Shown here in pieces: positions 1 to 9,500 of a stretch of DNA of 64,000 nt. The stretch covers positions 124,001 through 188,000 of the forward strand of contig NZ_CAKASL010000003.1 in the NCBI RefSeq assembly GCF_916858655.1, given 5' to 3'. The position numbers were made by a program, and so were the translations under genes. The notes beneath the pieces are model-generated. The model made no database searches. It worked only from the letters and a program-made list of their open reading frames with translations, and was not told the origin of the DNA. The stretch comes from Aeromicrobium sp. Leaf350 (GTDB taxonomy: Bacteria > Actinomycetota > Actinomycetes > Propionibacteriales > Nocardioidaceae). Numbering within the stretch: position 1 is the first letter of the stretch; each line of letters opens with the position of its first letter.

Positions 1-261
1 CTGGTCAACCGGCTCGCCCCGCCAGGTCACGCGCTCGCCGTCGCTCTCGAGCTGGCGGGCGAGATCGCCGCCAACAGCCCAGCCGCCGTGCGCACGACCG
101 TGGGGGCGATCATCGACGCCCGCACCGCCGCGGAGGACGACCTGTGGCCGCTGACCGAGCGGGCCGTCGACGAGGTCAGCGTCTCGAAGGACCGCGTCGA
201 GGGCGTCGCGGCGTTCTTCGAGAAGCGCGCTCCCCAGTGGCCGACCGGCACTAGGGGCTGA
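1..261 (+). CDS. Enoyl-CoA hydratase/isomerase family protein, C-terminal part
   Basis: The window opens inside this gene, so only the last 86 codons are visible; they are open in frame 1 up to a TGA at 259-261. The tail, with EGVAAFFEKRAPQW shortly before the stop, is the usual ending of crotonase-fold enoyl-CoA hydratases. In that family the final helices complete the acyl-CoA pocket and the trimer. The catalytic region is outside the window, so hydratase, isomerase and related activities cannot be told apart. Its last 11 bases overlap the end of the convergent gene on the other strand. Confidence 0.75.
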   Translation: MVNRLAPPGHALAVALELAGEIAANSPAAVRTTVGAIIDARTAAEDDLWPLTERAVDEVSVSKDRVEGVAAFFEKRAPQWPTGTRG

Positions 262-1009
262 GGGTCGCGCGGGCCTCGAGCATCGCAGGGCCGTACCAGG
301 TGAGCAGGCGACCGGACACGAGCCGGGTCGGTGCCTGCGCGAACGCCTCGGGTCCGTCGTCGGGGGTGAACACGTAGGGCTCGTCGGGCAGCAGCACGAG
401 GTCGACGTCGGGGGAGTCCAGAGCGGAGAGCTCGACGTGCGGGTACCGGTCGACGTCGCCCTGCGGATCGGGATCGGCGCCGAAGGCGTTGCGATAACCG
501 AGGCGCTGCAGGAGGTCGTCGGTGTAGGTCCGTGGGCCGACGACCATCCACGGGTCGCGCCAGATCGGCACGGCCACGGTGGGTCCGTCGGGGGACGGGG
601 GTGCGGCCCACGCCTCCTCGGCCTCCGTGAGCCACGACGGCACGCCCCACCCGAGGGCCTCGTCGAAGAGCCGCTTCATCGAGGCGATCGCCTCGTCGAC
701 GGTCTCGATGCGGGTGACCCACACCGGGACGCCGGCCTCCCGCAGCCGGCGGACGTCGAGCTCGCGGTTCTCCTCCTGGTTCGCCACGACCAGGTCGGGC
801 GCGATGGACTCGATGGCCTTGCGGTCGGGGTTCTTGGTGCCTCGCACGCGGGCGACGTCGAGGTCGGTGGGGTGCGTGCACCAGTCCGTCACGCCCACCA
901 GGGCCTCGCGTCGGGTGGCCGCGATCGCCTCGGTGAGCGACGGCACGAGGCTCACGACGCGGGTCGTGGGGCGGGGCAGGGAGATCTCGGTGCCCAGGTC
1001 GTCGCGCAT
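251..1009 (-). CDS. Cytosolic helical-backbone metal receptor (BtuF-like) protein
   Basis: The 252-residue protein resembles the class III periplasmic-binding fold used by cobalamin and siderophore binding proteins: RVVSLVPSLTEAI near the N-terminus, PDLVVANQEENR about residue 80, and two lobes joined by a long helix. It has neither a signal peptide nor a lipobox, so it is probably cytosolic. The longer frame up to 1147 would run into the divergent gene at 1122, so the ATG at 1007-1009 is preferred. Stand-alone proteins of this type are common in actinobacteria and their ligand is unknown to me. A corrinoid or metal-chelate role fits the region but is inference. Confidence 0.75.
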   Translation of the reverse strand: MRDDLGTEISLPRPTTRVVSLVPSLTEAIAATRREALVGVTDWCTHPTDLDVARVRGTKNPDRKAIESIAPDLVVANQEENRELDVRRLREAGVPVWVTRIETVDEAIASMKRLFDEALGWGVPSWLTEAEEAWAAPPSPDGPTVAVPIWRDPWMVVGPRTYTDDLLQRLGYRNAFGADPDPQGDVDRYPHVELSALDSPDVDLVLLPDEPYVFTPDDGPEAFAQAPTRLVSGRLLTWYGPAMLEARATLSP

Positions 1010-1047
1010 GCGTCCAGTCTCCCGCACGAGGAGATTCACGCGGGCCC

Positions 1048-1076
1048 TTGACGGCGCTACTTGTTTTTTGCAAGTA
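1048..1076 (+). promoter_or_regulatory. Promoter with embedded operator-like inverted repeat upstream of the VOC/HxlR pair
   Basis: A TTGACG -35-like hexamer lies at 1048-1053. TACTTG (1058-1063) and CAAGTA (1071-1076) form a perfect 6-bp inverted repeat around a T-rich 7-base spacer, and AAGTAT overlapping the right arm is a possible -10. An inverted repeat between -35 and -10 is a typical repressor position. The HxlR-type regulator encoded downstream is the obvious candidate; binding is inferred. Confidence 0.5.
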
Positions 1077-1121
1077 TCCACGTCAGCGGCACCACGGCCG
1101 CCGTCACACAGGAGCAGTGCC

Positions 1122-1559
1122 ATGGGCCTCAAGATCTTCGTCAACATCCCCGCTCACGACCTGGAGGCCACGAAGGCCTTCTACACCGCGCTCGGCGCGA
1201 CCATCAATCCTGACTTCACCGACGACAACGCCGCCTGCGTGGTCTGGAACGACGACATCTACTTCATGGTGCTCAAGCCGGAGTTCATGGCCACCTTCAC
1301 CACCAAGCCGATCGCCGACCCTCGCGAGAGCGCCCAGGTGGCGGTCGCGCTCATGCTCGACTCCCGCGACGAGGTCGACGCCAAGGCCGACCTCGCCGTC
1401 GCCAACGGCGGTGCCGCGCCGCGCGACCCCGAGGACTACGGCTTCATGTACCAGCGCAGTGTCGAGGACCCGAGCGGCAACATCATCGAGTTCGGCTGGA
1501 TGGACCCGCGTGCGGCCGAGGTCGGCCCCGAGGCGTACATGGCCGAGCAGGGGGCCTGA
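1122..1559 (+). CDS. VOC (glyoxalase/bleomycin-resistance fold) family protein
   Basis: The 145-residue protein has the VOC two-repeat pattern: N-terminal MGLKIFVNIPAHDLEATKAFY, a central beta strand (IYFMVL), and the C-terminal RSVEDPSGNIIEFGWMDP, a conserved metal-ligand region in many members. AGGAG at about 1110-1114 supports the ATG at 1122. It is followed 6 bases after its stop by an HxlR-type regulator, so the two are probably co-transcribed and possibly autoregulated through the operator-like repeat at 1058-1076. VOC proteins include lyases, dioxygenases and antibiotic-binding proteins; the substrate cannot be read from the sequence. Confidence 0.85.
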   Translation: MGLKIFVNIPAHDLEATKAFYTALGATINPDFTDDNAACVVWNDDIYFMVLKPEFMATFTTKPIADPRESAQVAVALMLDSRDEVDAKADLAVANGGAAPRDPEDYGFMYQRSVEDPSGNIIEFGWMDPRAAEVGPEAYMAEQGA

Positions 1560-1565
1560 CGCCGG

Positions 1566-2288
1566 GTGGCAGCGCGCAGCTACGGCCAGTACTGCGGGGT
1601 CGTGACGGCCCTCGAGCAGGTCGGCGAGCGATGGTCCCTGCTCATCGTGCGCGACCTGCTCGTGGGGCCGCGTCGGTACGGCGACCTCAAGAACGGCCTG
1701 CCGCGCATCCCCACCAACATTCTCAGCAAGCGGCTCAAGGAGCTGCAGGACGACGGGGTGGTGCGGCGGGTCCCCCTCGCGCACCGTGGCCTCGTCTACG
1801 AGCTGACCGAGCGGGGGCGGGCGCTCGAGCCGCTGATGCTGGCGCTCGGTGAGTGGGGCTTCGGGGCGATGGGTGACCCCGACCCCGACGACATCGTCAC
1901 GCTCGACTCGATGACGATGGCCTTCCGCACCGCGTTCCGCGCCGACGTCGCCGCGGGCCTGCCCGCGACGCGGTACGAGGTCCACGTCGGCCCGGTCGCC
2001 CTGAACCTCGCGGTCGAGGGCGGCGCGTTGCGGGTCCGGCCCGTCGAGGGCGGCCCGCTCGTGCGCGTCGCCGACGGCGACCTGGCCGCCGAGGCCGACG
2101 CCGACCTGGTGCTGGTGTGCGGGCCCGGCATCCGCGAGCTCATCGCCGGCAACGTCACGGCGACCGAGGCGATCGAGGCCGAGCTCGTCTCGGTGCAGGC
2201 CGGCGACCCGGCCCTGCTCGCCCGCTTCGCCCAGACCTTCCACCTCGAGACCGTCCCGGCCCCCGCCCGCCCCGGGGCGGTGACTTAG
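1566..2288 (+). CDS. HxlR-family winged-helix transcriptional regulator with C-terminal sterol-carrier-like domain
   Basis: Residues 1-95 match the HxlR winged helix: Cys at about 10, an ERWSLLIVRDLL helix, RRYGDLKNGLPRIPTNILSKRLKEL as the recognition region and a YELTERGRALEP wing. Residues from about 110 to 240 form an alpha/beta segment like the SCP2-type domain often fused to such regulators in actinobacteria. Translation starts at GTG 1566, close behind the VOC gene. HxlR regulators commonly sense aldehydes, quinones or other electrophiles; here the likely target is its own promoter. The effector is unknown. Confidence 0.88.
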   Translation: MAARSYGQYCGVVTALEQVGERWSLLIVRDLLVGPRRYGDLKNGLPRIPTNILSKRLKELQDDGVVRRVPLAHRGLVYELTERGRALEPLMLALGEWGFGAMGDPDPDDIVTLDSMTMAFRTAFRADVAAGLPATRYEVHVGPVALNLAVEGGALRVRPVEGGPLVRVADGDLAAEADADLVLVCGPGIRELIAGNVTATEAIEAELVSVQAGDPALLARFAQTFHLETVPAPARPGAVT

Positions 2289-2305
2289 GGACCGGTGCCC
2301 ACCCC

Positions 2306-2395
2306 GGGCGGTGAGATAGGGACGAGTCCGGGCCCCGGACTCGTCCCTATCTCACCGCCCGCATTGGGACACGTCCCATACTCACCGCCCGGGGG
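2306..2395. repeat. Long perfect palindrome with flanking partial copies, between convergent genes
   Basis: Bases 2306-2331 and 2335-2360 are perfectly complementary 26-bp arms around a 3-base loop, which is far longer than a normal intrinsic terminator. The end of the arm (CTCACCGCCCG) recurs at 2381-2391 after GGGACACGTCCC. The element fills the gap between the convergent HxlR and RNase H genes and could stop transcription from both sides. There is no U-tract. Its size and the partial repeats suggest a REP-like extragenic element. Confidence 0.75.
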
Positions 2396-2845
2396 TCAGA
2401 GGAGGGTGCGGGCGGCGGTGGTGGCGAGGCGGTCGGCGATCTCGTTGTCGCGGTCGCCCGCGTGACCCTTGACCCAGTGCCACGTGACGTCGTGACGCTC
2501 GCAGGCCGCGACGAGCTCGCGCCACAGGTCGGCATTCTTGACCGGCTGCTTCGCCGAGGTTCGCCAGCCGTTCCGCTCCCAGTTCGCGACCCAGCTCATG
2601 ATGCCGTTGCGCACGTAGGTCGAGTCGGTGCGCAGGTCGACGCGCGACGGCTGCTTGAGCGCCTGGAGCGCGCGGATCGCCGCCGTCAGCTCCATGCGGT
2701 TGTTGGTCGTGTCGGGCTCCGCGCCCGACAGCTCCTTCTCGTGCTGGCCGGCGCGCAGGATCGCTCCCCAGCCGCCCGGACCCGGGTTGCCCAGGCACGC
2801 GCCGTCGGTCGAGATCTCGACGTGCGGCCGTTCCTCGGTCGTCAC
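2396..2845 (-). CDS. rnhA: Ribonuclease HI
   Basis: The 149-residue protein has the RNase HI architecture with the carboxylate set in order: Asp in [11 protein letters not shown], Glu in [10 protein letters not shown], Asp in RTDSTYV and Asp in DNEIADRL. It degrades the RNA strand of RNA-DNA hybrids in the cytoplasm, with two-metal catalysis. The GTG at 2843-2845 is chosen because its TGA-overlapping position couples it to the upstream thioesterase gene and because the family normally begins a few residues before the first strand ([10 protein letters not shown]). The longer frame upstream is a shadow of the thioesterase. Confidence 0.92.
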   Translation of the reverse strand: MTTEERPHVEISTDGACLGNPGPGGWGAILRAGQHEKELSGAEPDTTNNRMELTAAIRALQALKQPSRVDLRTDSTYVRNGIMSWVANWERNGWRTSAKQPVKNADLWRELVAACERHDVTWHWVKGHAGDRDNEIADRLATTAARTLL

Positions 2846-3339
2846 CGGCGGATCCCGAGAGCACCGCTGAGGGGCAGCCGGAGGTCGGACGCCTCGGCCA
2901 GGCTCGCGTCGAGCACGGCCGCGACGTCGTCGGGGAACGGGACGGGACGGCGGGTCGAGAAGTCCACGTGCACCAGCATCGACTCGGTGACGCAGGCGAT
3001 CTGCTCGCGCGTCGTGTTCAGGATGACCGTGGCCAGGTGGAGCGCGCGGCTGCCGCGGTCGACGGGCCGCGCGATCATCGCGAGGTGGTCGCCCTCGGAC
3101 GACTCGGCGAGGAACGTGAGGTGCTGCTCGGCGGTGAACGTCGTCATGCCCCGCGTGGCGATGTAGCCGTCGGGCATGCCGAGGCCGGTCTGGTTCAGCG
3201 ACCACATCGCCCCGAACCCGAACGCGTAGTAGTGGCTGATGTTCATGTGCTTGTTGAGGTCGAGGTGCTCGGTGCCCACCACCTCCGTGGTGGTCGGGTC
3301 GATCGCCGCCAGCTGCTCGTAGGTCGCGAAGTCACTCAC
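2842..3339 (-). CDS. Acyl-CoA thioesterase-like hotdog-fold protein
   Basis: The 165-residue protein contains the hotdog pattern: [16 protein letters not shown] with the long central helix, then alternating strands ([38 protein letters not shown]). It resembles 4-hydroxybenzoyl-CoA thioesterase/FabZ-type domains. In place of the usual Asp the motif has N-K-H-M-N, so the catalytic residue is uncertain. The GTG at 3337-3339 gives a normal family length. Its stop overlaps the RNase HI start by four bases, so the two genes are translationally coupled. The acyl substrate is unknown. Confidence 0.8.
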   Translation of the reverse strand: MSDFATYEQLAAIDPTTTEVVGTEHLDLNKHMNISHYYAFGFGAMWSLNQTGLGMPDGYIATRGMTTFTAEQHLTFLAESSEGDHLAMIARPVDRGSRALHLATVILNTTREQIACVTESMLVHVDFSTRRPVPFPDDVAAVLDASLAEASDLRLPLSGALGIRR

Positions 3340-3382
3340 GCCTGCACCGTACCGGCGGCCCCGACCCGACCCATGCGTCAGG

Positions 3383-3898
3383 TCAGGGTCGTCGACCCTC
3401 GTCCGCGACGCCCGGCGCGCCCGCCGGCGGCGCGGCAGGAGGCGGCGTGGTCGGCGGTGCGGAGGCTGCGGGAGGGGCCGCGGGGGCCGGCGGCGGTGCG
3501 TCCACCGGCGGGGGCGGAGTGGTCGCGCTGTCGGTGGGGGAGGTGCCGTCGGGTCCGAGGTCAGGATCGAGGCGATCGGCCTCGGCGAGCCGGTCCTCGG
3601 CGGCGCCGGCCACCTCGGCGGCCTCGTTCTCGAGCTCGACGGCGTGGGACTCCAAGCGCTCGGCCTCGAGGCGTGCCTGCTCCGCGTCGGCCCGCGCAGC
3701 GGCCGCGCCGGCCTCGGTCTGCCGGGCGGCCACGGTGGCCTCGCGAGCCTCGTCGCGCAGCTGAGCAGCCTCGTGGCGGCGGCGGGCGTCGTGCTTGCGG
3801 CGGCGTCCGGCGCGCGAGCTGCGGGTGGCGGCGACCACCACGGCGAGCAGCAGCACGACGGCGACCACGCCGATGACGATCCAGATCCAGGTGTCCAC
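3383..3898 (-). CDS. Membrane-anchored coiled-coil protein of unknown function
   Basis: The 171-residue protein starts with one transmembrane segment (about residues 4-26, WIWIVIGVVAVVLLLAVVV), then a basic stretch (SSRAGRRRKHDARRR), then an Ala/Glu/Arg-rich coiled coil (about 40-100), and ends in a Pro/Ala-rich, disordered tail. The chosen GTG at 3896-3898 is preceded by GGGAGGAG at a good distance. Similar short proteins are frequent next to unrelated genes in actinobacteria. No catalytic motif is visible and I do not assign a function. Confidence 0.7.
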   Translation of the reverse strand: MDTWIWIVIGVVAVVLLLAVVVAATRSSRAGRRRKHDARRRHEAAQLRDEAREATVAARQTEAGAAAARADAEQARLEAERLESHAVELENEAAEVAGAAEDRLAEADRLDPDLGPDGTSPTDSATTPPPPVDAPPPAPAAPPAASAPPTTPPPAAPPAGAPGVADEGRRP

Positions 3899-4020
3899 GT
3901 CGACTCCTCCCGGTGCCGTCGAGCGCGCCGGGAGGCGCGTGCGTCTCGGGGCACCGCCCTCCCTTGCTACCTCAGCAGCGCGCACTCCGCGCGGCGAGCG
4001 GCGGCGAGATCGAGCACAGC

Positions 4021-4197
4021 TCAGCAGCAGCGCGCCATGGGGGCGTGGGCGACCTGCTCGGCGCGGTGCCGCTCGAACTCGCGCCGGGTGGCGGGCTCGA
4101 CGCCGTCGCGGGCGCAGCGCTCGAGGTAGTCGTCCCACCGGGCCTCGCCGGTGAACTCGCGCAGCAGACGGCGCAGTCCGGTCCTCCGCGCCGTCAT
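4021..4197 (-). CDS. YbdD/YjiX-family small protein, CstA partner
   Basis: This 58-residue protein (RRLLREFTGEARWDDYLERCARDGVEP...) matches the small DUF466 family, which almost always follows cstA/btsT genes. The ATG overlaps the CstA stop as ATGA (4194-4197), so the pair is co-translated. In enterobacteria the small partner is reported to be needed for transporter function. The C-terminal end MARCC is short and Cys-ending. Assignment rests on length, sequence pattern and position. Confidence 0.85.
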   Translation of the reverse strand: MTARRTGLRRLLREFTGEARWDDYLERCARDGVEPATRREFERHRAEQVAHAPMARCC

Positions 4198-6371
4198 CGG
4201 GTGCTCCCGGCCCGCTCGCGCTCGGCGTCGCGCTCGGCCTCCCACGCGGCAACGGCCTTCTTCTCCTCAGCGGTGGGGATGAAGTCGGCGGGCGCCACGA
4301 TCGTCGACTCGGTGTGGGGCACCTCGGTGGTGGGCAGCGAGCCGGCTCGGATCGCGCGGACCCAGATCAGCACCGCGTTCGCGACGATGATGATGACCAG
4401 CAGCGCGAAGATCGTCTGCAGGACGCCGTTGGTCGTCGAGTTGGTGATGATCGTGCCCATGTCGGCGTCGTTCGACGCCGGCGCCAGCACCTCGCCGGCC
4501 TCGCGGGCGTCGCGGAAGCGCGACGCCTGGGCGAAGTACCCGATCGCGGGGTTGTCGCTGAAGATCTTCTGGTAGCTCGCGGTCATCGTCACGACGAGGT
4601 CCCAGGCGAGCGGGATGCCGGGCACCCAGACCCACTTCAGCCAGCCGTGCTTGAGGAACAGGGTCACGCAGAGGGTCAGCGCGATGGCGGCCAGCAGCTG
4701 GTTGGCGATGCCGAACAGCGGGAACAGCTGGTTGATGCCGCCGAGCGGGTCGGTGACGCCGACGTAGAGCATGTAGCCCCACAGGCCGACCGTCACGGCG
4801 CTGGCGGTCCAGGCCGCGGGGCGCCACGAGACGTCGCCGAACTTCGGCCAGAAGTTGCCCACCGTGTCCTGCAGCATGAAGCGGCCGACCCGGGTGCCGG
4901 CGTCGACGGCGGTGAGGATGAACAGCGCCTCGAACATGATCGCGAAGTGGTACCAGAACGCCTGCAGACCTCCACCGAACGCCTCGGAGAACACCTGCGA
5001 GAGGCCGAAGGCCAGGGTCGGTGCGCCGCCGGTGCGGGAGACCAGGGTCTCCTCCTCGATCGAGTCCGCGGCTGCCTGCAGCGTCTCGGGCGAGATCGTG
5101 AAGCCGAGGCTGCTGACGAACTGGGCGGCGCCCTGGACGGTGCCGCCGGTGGCGCCGGCGGGGGCGTTCATCGCGTAGTAGAGGCCCTGGTCGATGACGA
5201 CCGCGGCGATGAGCGCGCTGATCGCGACGAACGACTCCATCAGCATGCCGCCGTAGCCGATCATGCGGACCTGGCCCTCCTTGGCGATCATCTTCGGCGT
5301 CGTGCCCGACGAGATGAGCGCGTGGAATCCGGACAGGGCACCGCAGGCGATCGTGATGAAGACGAAGGGGAAGAGCTTGCCGGAGAAGACGGGTCCGTCA
5401 CCGTCGGTCGCGAAGCTCGTGACGGCATCGGCCTGCAGCACGGGCGCCGCGACGACCAGACCCACCGCGAGCAGCAGGATGACGCCGATCTTCATGAAGG
5501 TCGAGAGGTAGTCGCGCGGGGTCAGCAGCATCCACACCGGCAGGATCGAGGCCACGAAGCCGTAGACCACGAGCCCGATGACGAGGTGCTCCTTCGAGAT
5601 GGTCAGGGCGCTCTCGAGGCCGAGCTGCTCGACGTAGCCACCGCCCACGATCGCGAGCAGCAGGAGCACGACGCCGATGGCCGTGGCCTCCATGACCCGG
5701 CCCGGCCGGATGTAGCGGAGGTAGAACCCCATGAACAGGGCGATCGGGATCGTCAGGGTGATCGAGAAGACGCCCCACGGCGACTCGGCGAGCGCGTTGA
5801 CCACCACGAGCGACAGCACCGCCAGGATGATGATCATGATCGCGAAGACGGCGATCAGGGCGGCCGTGCCGCCGACGACGCCGATCTCCTCGCGCACCAT
5901 CTGGCCGAGGCTCTTGCCGTCACGGCGCATCGAGAAGAACATCACGACCATGTCCTGGACCGCGCCGGCGGCGATGACGCCGACGATGATCCAGATCGTG
6001 CCCGGGAGGTAGCCCATCTGAGCGGCGAGCACGGGGCCGACGAGCGGGCCGGCGCCGGCGATCGCGGCGAAGTGGTGGCCGAACAGGACGCGGCGGTCGG
6101 TGACCTCGTAGTCGACGCCGTTGTCGAGGCGCTCGGCCGGCGTCGCCCGCGTGTTGTCGAGCTTCAGGACGCGTCGCGCGATGAACCGCGAGTAGAAGCG
6201 GTAGGCGATCGCGTACGACGACAGCGCGGCGAACAGGATCCAGAGGGCGGAGACCTCCTCACCGCGGGCGAGGGCGAGGACGCTCCAGCAGACGGCGCCG
6301 ACGAGGGCGACCGTGCCCCACACGAGGATCGTGCGGAGGCGTCCGGGCGGAGGGGCGGTGAGGGTGCTCAT
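4194..6371 (-). CDS. cstA: CstA-family carbon starvation / pyruvate-peptide transporter
   Basis: The 725-residue protein has around 16 hydrophobic segments and the CstA signatures: ALSSYAIAYRFYSRFIARRVL near the N-terminus, the FGHHFAAIAGAGPLVGPVLAAQMGYLPG loop, and later GFHALISSGTTPKMI. CstA/BtsT proteins import pyruvate (proton-coupled in E. coli BtsT) and possibly peptides during carbon limitation. The ATG at 6369-6371 is preceded by GGGGAG. The upstream extension to 6527 has no family similarity and is rejected. The gene is followed directly by its small YbdD-like partner. Confidence 0.93.
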   Translation of the reverse strand: MSTLTAPPPGRLRTILVWGTVALVGAVCWSVLALARGEEVSALWILFAALSSYAIAYRFYSRFIARRVLKLDNTRATPAERLDNGVDYEVTDRRVLFGHHFAAIAGAGPLVGPVLAAQMGYLPGTIWIIVGVIAAGAVQDMVVMFFSMRRDGKSLGQMVREEIGVVGGTAALIAVFAIMIIILAVLSLVVVNALAESPWGVFSITLTIPIALFMGFYLRYIRPGRVMEATAIGVVLLLLAIVGGGYVEQLGLESALTISKEHLVIGLVVYGFVASILPVWMLLTPRDYLSTFMKIGVILLLAVGLVVAAPVLQADAVTSFATDGDGPVFSGKLFPFVFITIACGALSGFHALISSGTTPKMIAKEGQVRMIGYGGMLMESFVAISALIAAVVIDQGLYYAMNAPAGATGGTVQGAAQFVSSLGFTISPETLQAAADSIEEETLVSRTGGAPTLAFGLSQVFSEAFGGGLQAFWYHFAIMFEALFILTAVDAGTRVGRFMLQDTVGNFWPKFGDVSWRPAAWTASAVTVGLWGYMLYVGVTDPLGGINQLFPLFGIANQLLAAIALTLCVTLFLKHGWLKWVWVPGIPLAWDLVVTMTASYQKIFSDNPAIGYFAQASRFRDAREAGEVLAPASNDADMGTIITNSTTNGVLQTIFALLVIIIVANAVLIWVRAIRAGSLPTTEVPHTESTIVAPADFIPTAEEKKAVAAWEAERDAERERAGSTR

Positions 6372-6530
6372 GGTGGTCTCCCCGAGGTCGAGCGGATCGG
6401 CCCAGGTCGTGGACCGGGCACCACACCACCACACGTGACCCACGGCACACCAGTCCGCGCGACGAGCGGTCGTCAGGGAGCGATGAACGGTCGGGTGGAG
6501 AGTTGCCGCGCGCAACCGCCGGGGCACGCG

Positions 6531-6582
6531 GGGCGGTGCCCCCTACGAGCCTCGAAGGGGGTTCCTCAGCCAGCGGGGTGCC
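6531..6582. repeat. REP-like element (GAGCCTCGAAGGG family), copy A
   Basis: The core ACGAGCCTCGAAGGGGGT is shared with the copy at 10371-10428 and, inverted, with the one at 36510-36550. It sits immediately downstream of the icmF stop, where it can fold into a GC-rich hairpin and could also end transcription. Similar elements are, to my knowledge, common between genes in related actinobacteria. Confidence 0.6.
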
Positions 6583-9500
6583 CTACACGTTGCGGCGGTA
6601 CTGGCCGCCGACCTCGAAGAAGGCCTCGGTGACCTGCTGCAGCGAGCAGACGCGTGCCGCGTCGACGAGCACCGCGAAGACGTTGTCGCCGGTGACGGCG
6701 GCCTCCTTGAGGCGCGAGATCGCCTCGGCCGCCTCGCTCGAGTGCGTGGTCTGGAACTCCCGGACGCGGCCGAGCTGCCCCTGCTTCTCGCCCTCGGTCG
6801 CACGGGCGAGCTCGATGACCTGCGGCTCCTCGTCCTCCACGTGCGGCTTGCGGAACGTGTTCACGCCGATGATCGGCAGCGAGCCGTCGTGCTTGCGGTG
6901 CTCGTAGAGCATCGACTCGTCCTGGATCCGGCCGCGCTGGTAGCCCGTCTCCATCGCGCCGAGCACGCCACCGCGCTCGTTGATCGCGTCGAACTCCTCG
7001 AGCACGGCCTTCTCGACCAGGTCGGTGAGCTCGTCGATGATGAACGAGCCCTGCAGCGGGTTCTCGTTCATCGCGAGGCCCCACTCGCGGTTGATGATGA
7101 GCTGGATCGCGAGCGCCCGGCGCACCGACTCGGCGCTGGGGGTCGTGACGGCCTCGTCGTAGGCGTTGGTGTGCAGGCTGCTGGCGTTGTCGTAGATCGC
7201 GATGAGCGCCTGCAGCGTCGTGCGGATGTCGTTGAAGTCCATCTCCTGCGCGTGGAGCGACCGGCCCGACGTCTGTACGTGGTACTTCATCTTCTGGCTG
7301 CGGTCGTTCGCGCCGTACTTCTCCTTCATCGCGACGGCCCAGATGCGGCGCGCCACGCGGCCGAGCACGGAGTACTCCGGGTCCATGCCGTTGGAGAAGA
7401 AGAACGACAGGTTCGGCGCGAAGTCGTCGATGTCCATGCCGCGGGCGAGGTACGCCTCGACGTAGGTGAAGCCGTTGGCCAGCGTGAACGCGAGCTGGCT
7501 GATGGGGTTCGCCCCGGCCTCGGCGATGTGATAGCCGGAGATCGAGACCGAGTAGAAGTTGCGCACGCCCTCGGCGATGAACCACTCCTGGATGTCGGCC
7601 ATCATCCGCAGGCTGAACTCCGTGGAGAACAGGCAGGTGTTCTGGCCCTGGTCCTCCTTGAGGATGTCGGCCTGCACCGTGCCGCGCACGTTCTTGAGCG
7701 CGTACGAGCGCAGCTCGGCGTGCTCGGCCTCGTCGGGCTCGCGGCCCTCCTCCTCGCGGAAGCGGTCGATCTGCTGGTCGATCACGGTGTTGAGGAAGAA
7801 CGCCAGCACCGTCGGGGCGGGGCCGTTGATCGTCATCGAGACCGAGGTGGACGGCGAGGCGAGGTCGAAGCCGTCGTACAGCGCCTTCATGTCGTCGAGC
7901 GTCGCGACGGAGACGCCGGAGGTGCCGATCTTGCCGTAGATGTCGGGGCGCTCGTCGGGGTCGCGGCCGTACAGCGTGACCGAGTCGAACGCGGTCGAGA
8001 GACGCGTGGCGTCGCCGTCCTCGCTCAGCAGCTTGAACCGGCGGTTGGTCCGGAACGGGTCGCCCTCGCCGGCGAACATGCGGGCGGGGTCCTCGCCGTC
8101 GCGCTTGAACGCGAAGACGCCGGCCGTGTACGGGAAGTAGCCCGGCAGGTTCTCGCGACGCCAGAAGCGCACGAGCTCGCTGTGGTGGTGGAACTTCGGC
8201 AGGGAGACGCGCGGGATCTTGTTGCCCGAGAGCGACTCGCGGGTGAGCTGGGTGTGGATCTCCTTGTCGCGCACCTTCACGACCTGCTCGTCGCCGGAGT
8301 ACGACTCCACGACGGCGGGCCAGCCGGCGATCTGGTCGGAGATCGCGTGCGGGACCTCCTTGCGGGCGGCCTCGAGCAGGCCCTCGACGGAGGCGGCGTC
8401 GAGCTCGGCCCTCGCCAGCTCGTCGGCCGTGGTCTCGAGCCGCTGCACGCGGTCGGCGGCGTCGGCGAGACGCTCGGTCTCCTCGTGGAACGAGCGGACG
8501 GTCTCGGTGACCTCGGCGAGGTAGCGCACGCGCTCCGGCGGCACGACCTGACGGATGCCGCTGGAGAAGCGGACGTCGACCGCGGGCAGCACGCCCTCGT
8601 CGAGCTGCAGGCCGCCCTCGCCGAGGACGCCGCGCAGGTGCTGGTAGAGCGCCGTGACGCCGTCGTCGTTGAACGTGGCGGCCGAGGTGCCGAAGACCGG
8701 CATGTCCTCGGGGCGCTTGCCGAAGGCCTCGCGGTTGCGGACGAGCTGACGTCCGACGTCGCGCAGCGCGTCCTTGGCGCCGCGACGCTCGAACTTGTTG
8801 ATCGCGACGACGTCGGCGAAGTCGAGCATGTCGATCTTCTCGAGCTGCGAGGCGGCGCCGAACTCCGGCGTCATGACGTAGAGGGAGTGGTCGACGAACG
8901 GCACGATCGCGGCGTCGCCCTGGCCGATGCCCGGGGTCTCGACGACCACCAGGTCGAAGCCGGACGCCTTCGCGACGGCGATGACGTCGTTGAGCGAGTC
9001 GGGCAGCTCGTGCGCGCCGCGGGTGGCGAGCGAGCGGAAGAAGACGCGGTCGCCGTCGAGCGAGTTCATGCGGATGCGGTCGCCGAGCAGTGCACCGCCA
9101 CCGCGGCGGCGGGTCGGGTCGACCGCGATCACGGCGACGCGGAGCTTGTCCTGCTGGTCGACACGGAGGCGGCGCACCAGCTCGTCGGTCAGCGAGCTCT
9201 TGCCTGAGCCGCCCGTGCCGGTGATGCCGAGGACCGGCGTGGCGTGCGCCGTCGCGGCCTCGAGGATGCGCGCGTGCGCGTCACCGGTGAGCTTGCCGGC
9301 CTCGGCGAGGGTCACGGCGCGGGCGATCGCGGCCCGGTCGCCCGCGAGCACGGCGTCGACGTCGAGCGGGCCGAGCTCGGAGAGGTCGAAGGCGCAGGCC
9401 TCGATGACCTCGGCGATCATGCCGGGCAGGCCGAGGCGCTGGCCGTCCTCGGGGCTGAAGATCGTGACGCCGGAGGCGCGGAGGCGCTTGATCTCCTCGT

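Noticed and set aside
6372..6530. A CRP/GlxR-like site upstream of cstA
   Set aside because: GTG/CAC-rich stretches occur there, but no convincing TGTGA-N6-TCACA palindrome could be aligned.
4314..6632. A 772-residue plus-strand frame opposite cstA
   Set aside because: Composition is Asp/Arg/Glu/Gly-rich with no recognised motif; the opposite strand encodes an intact CstA with RBS and conserved partner gene.
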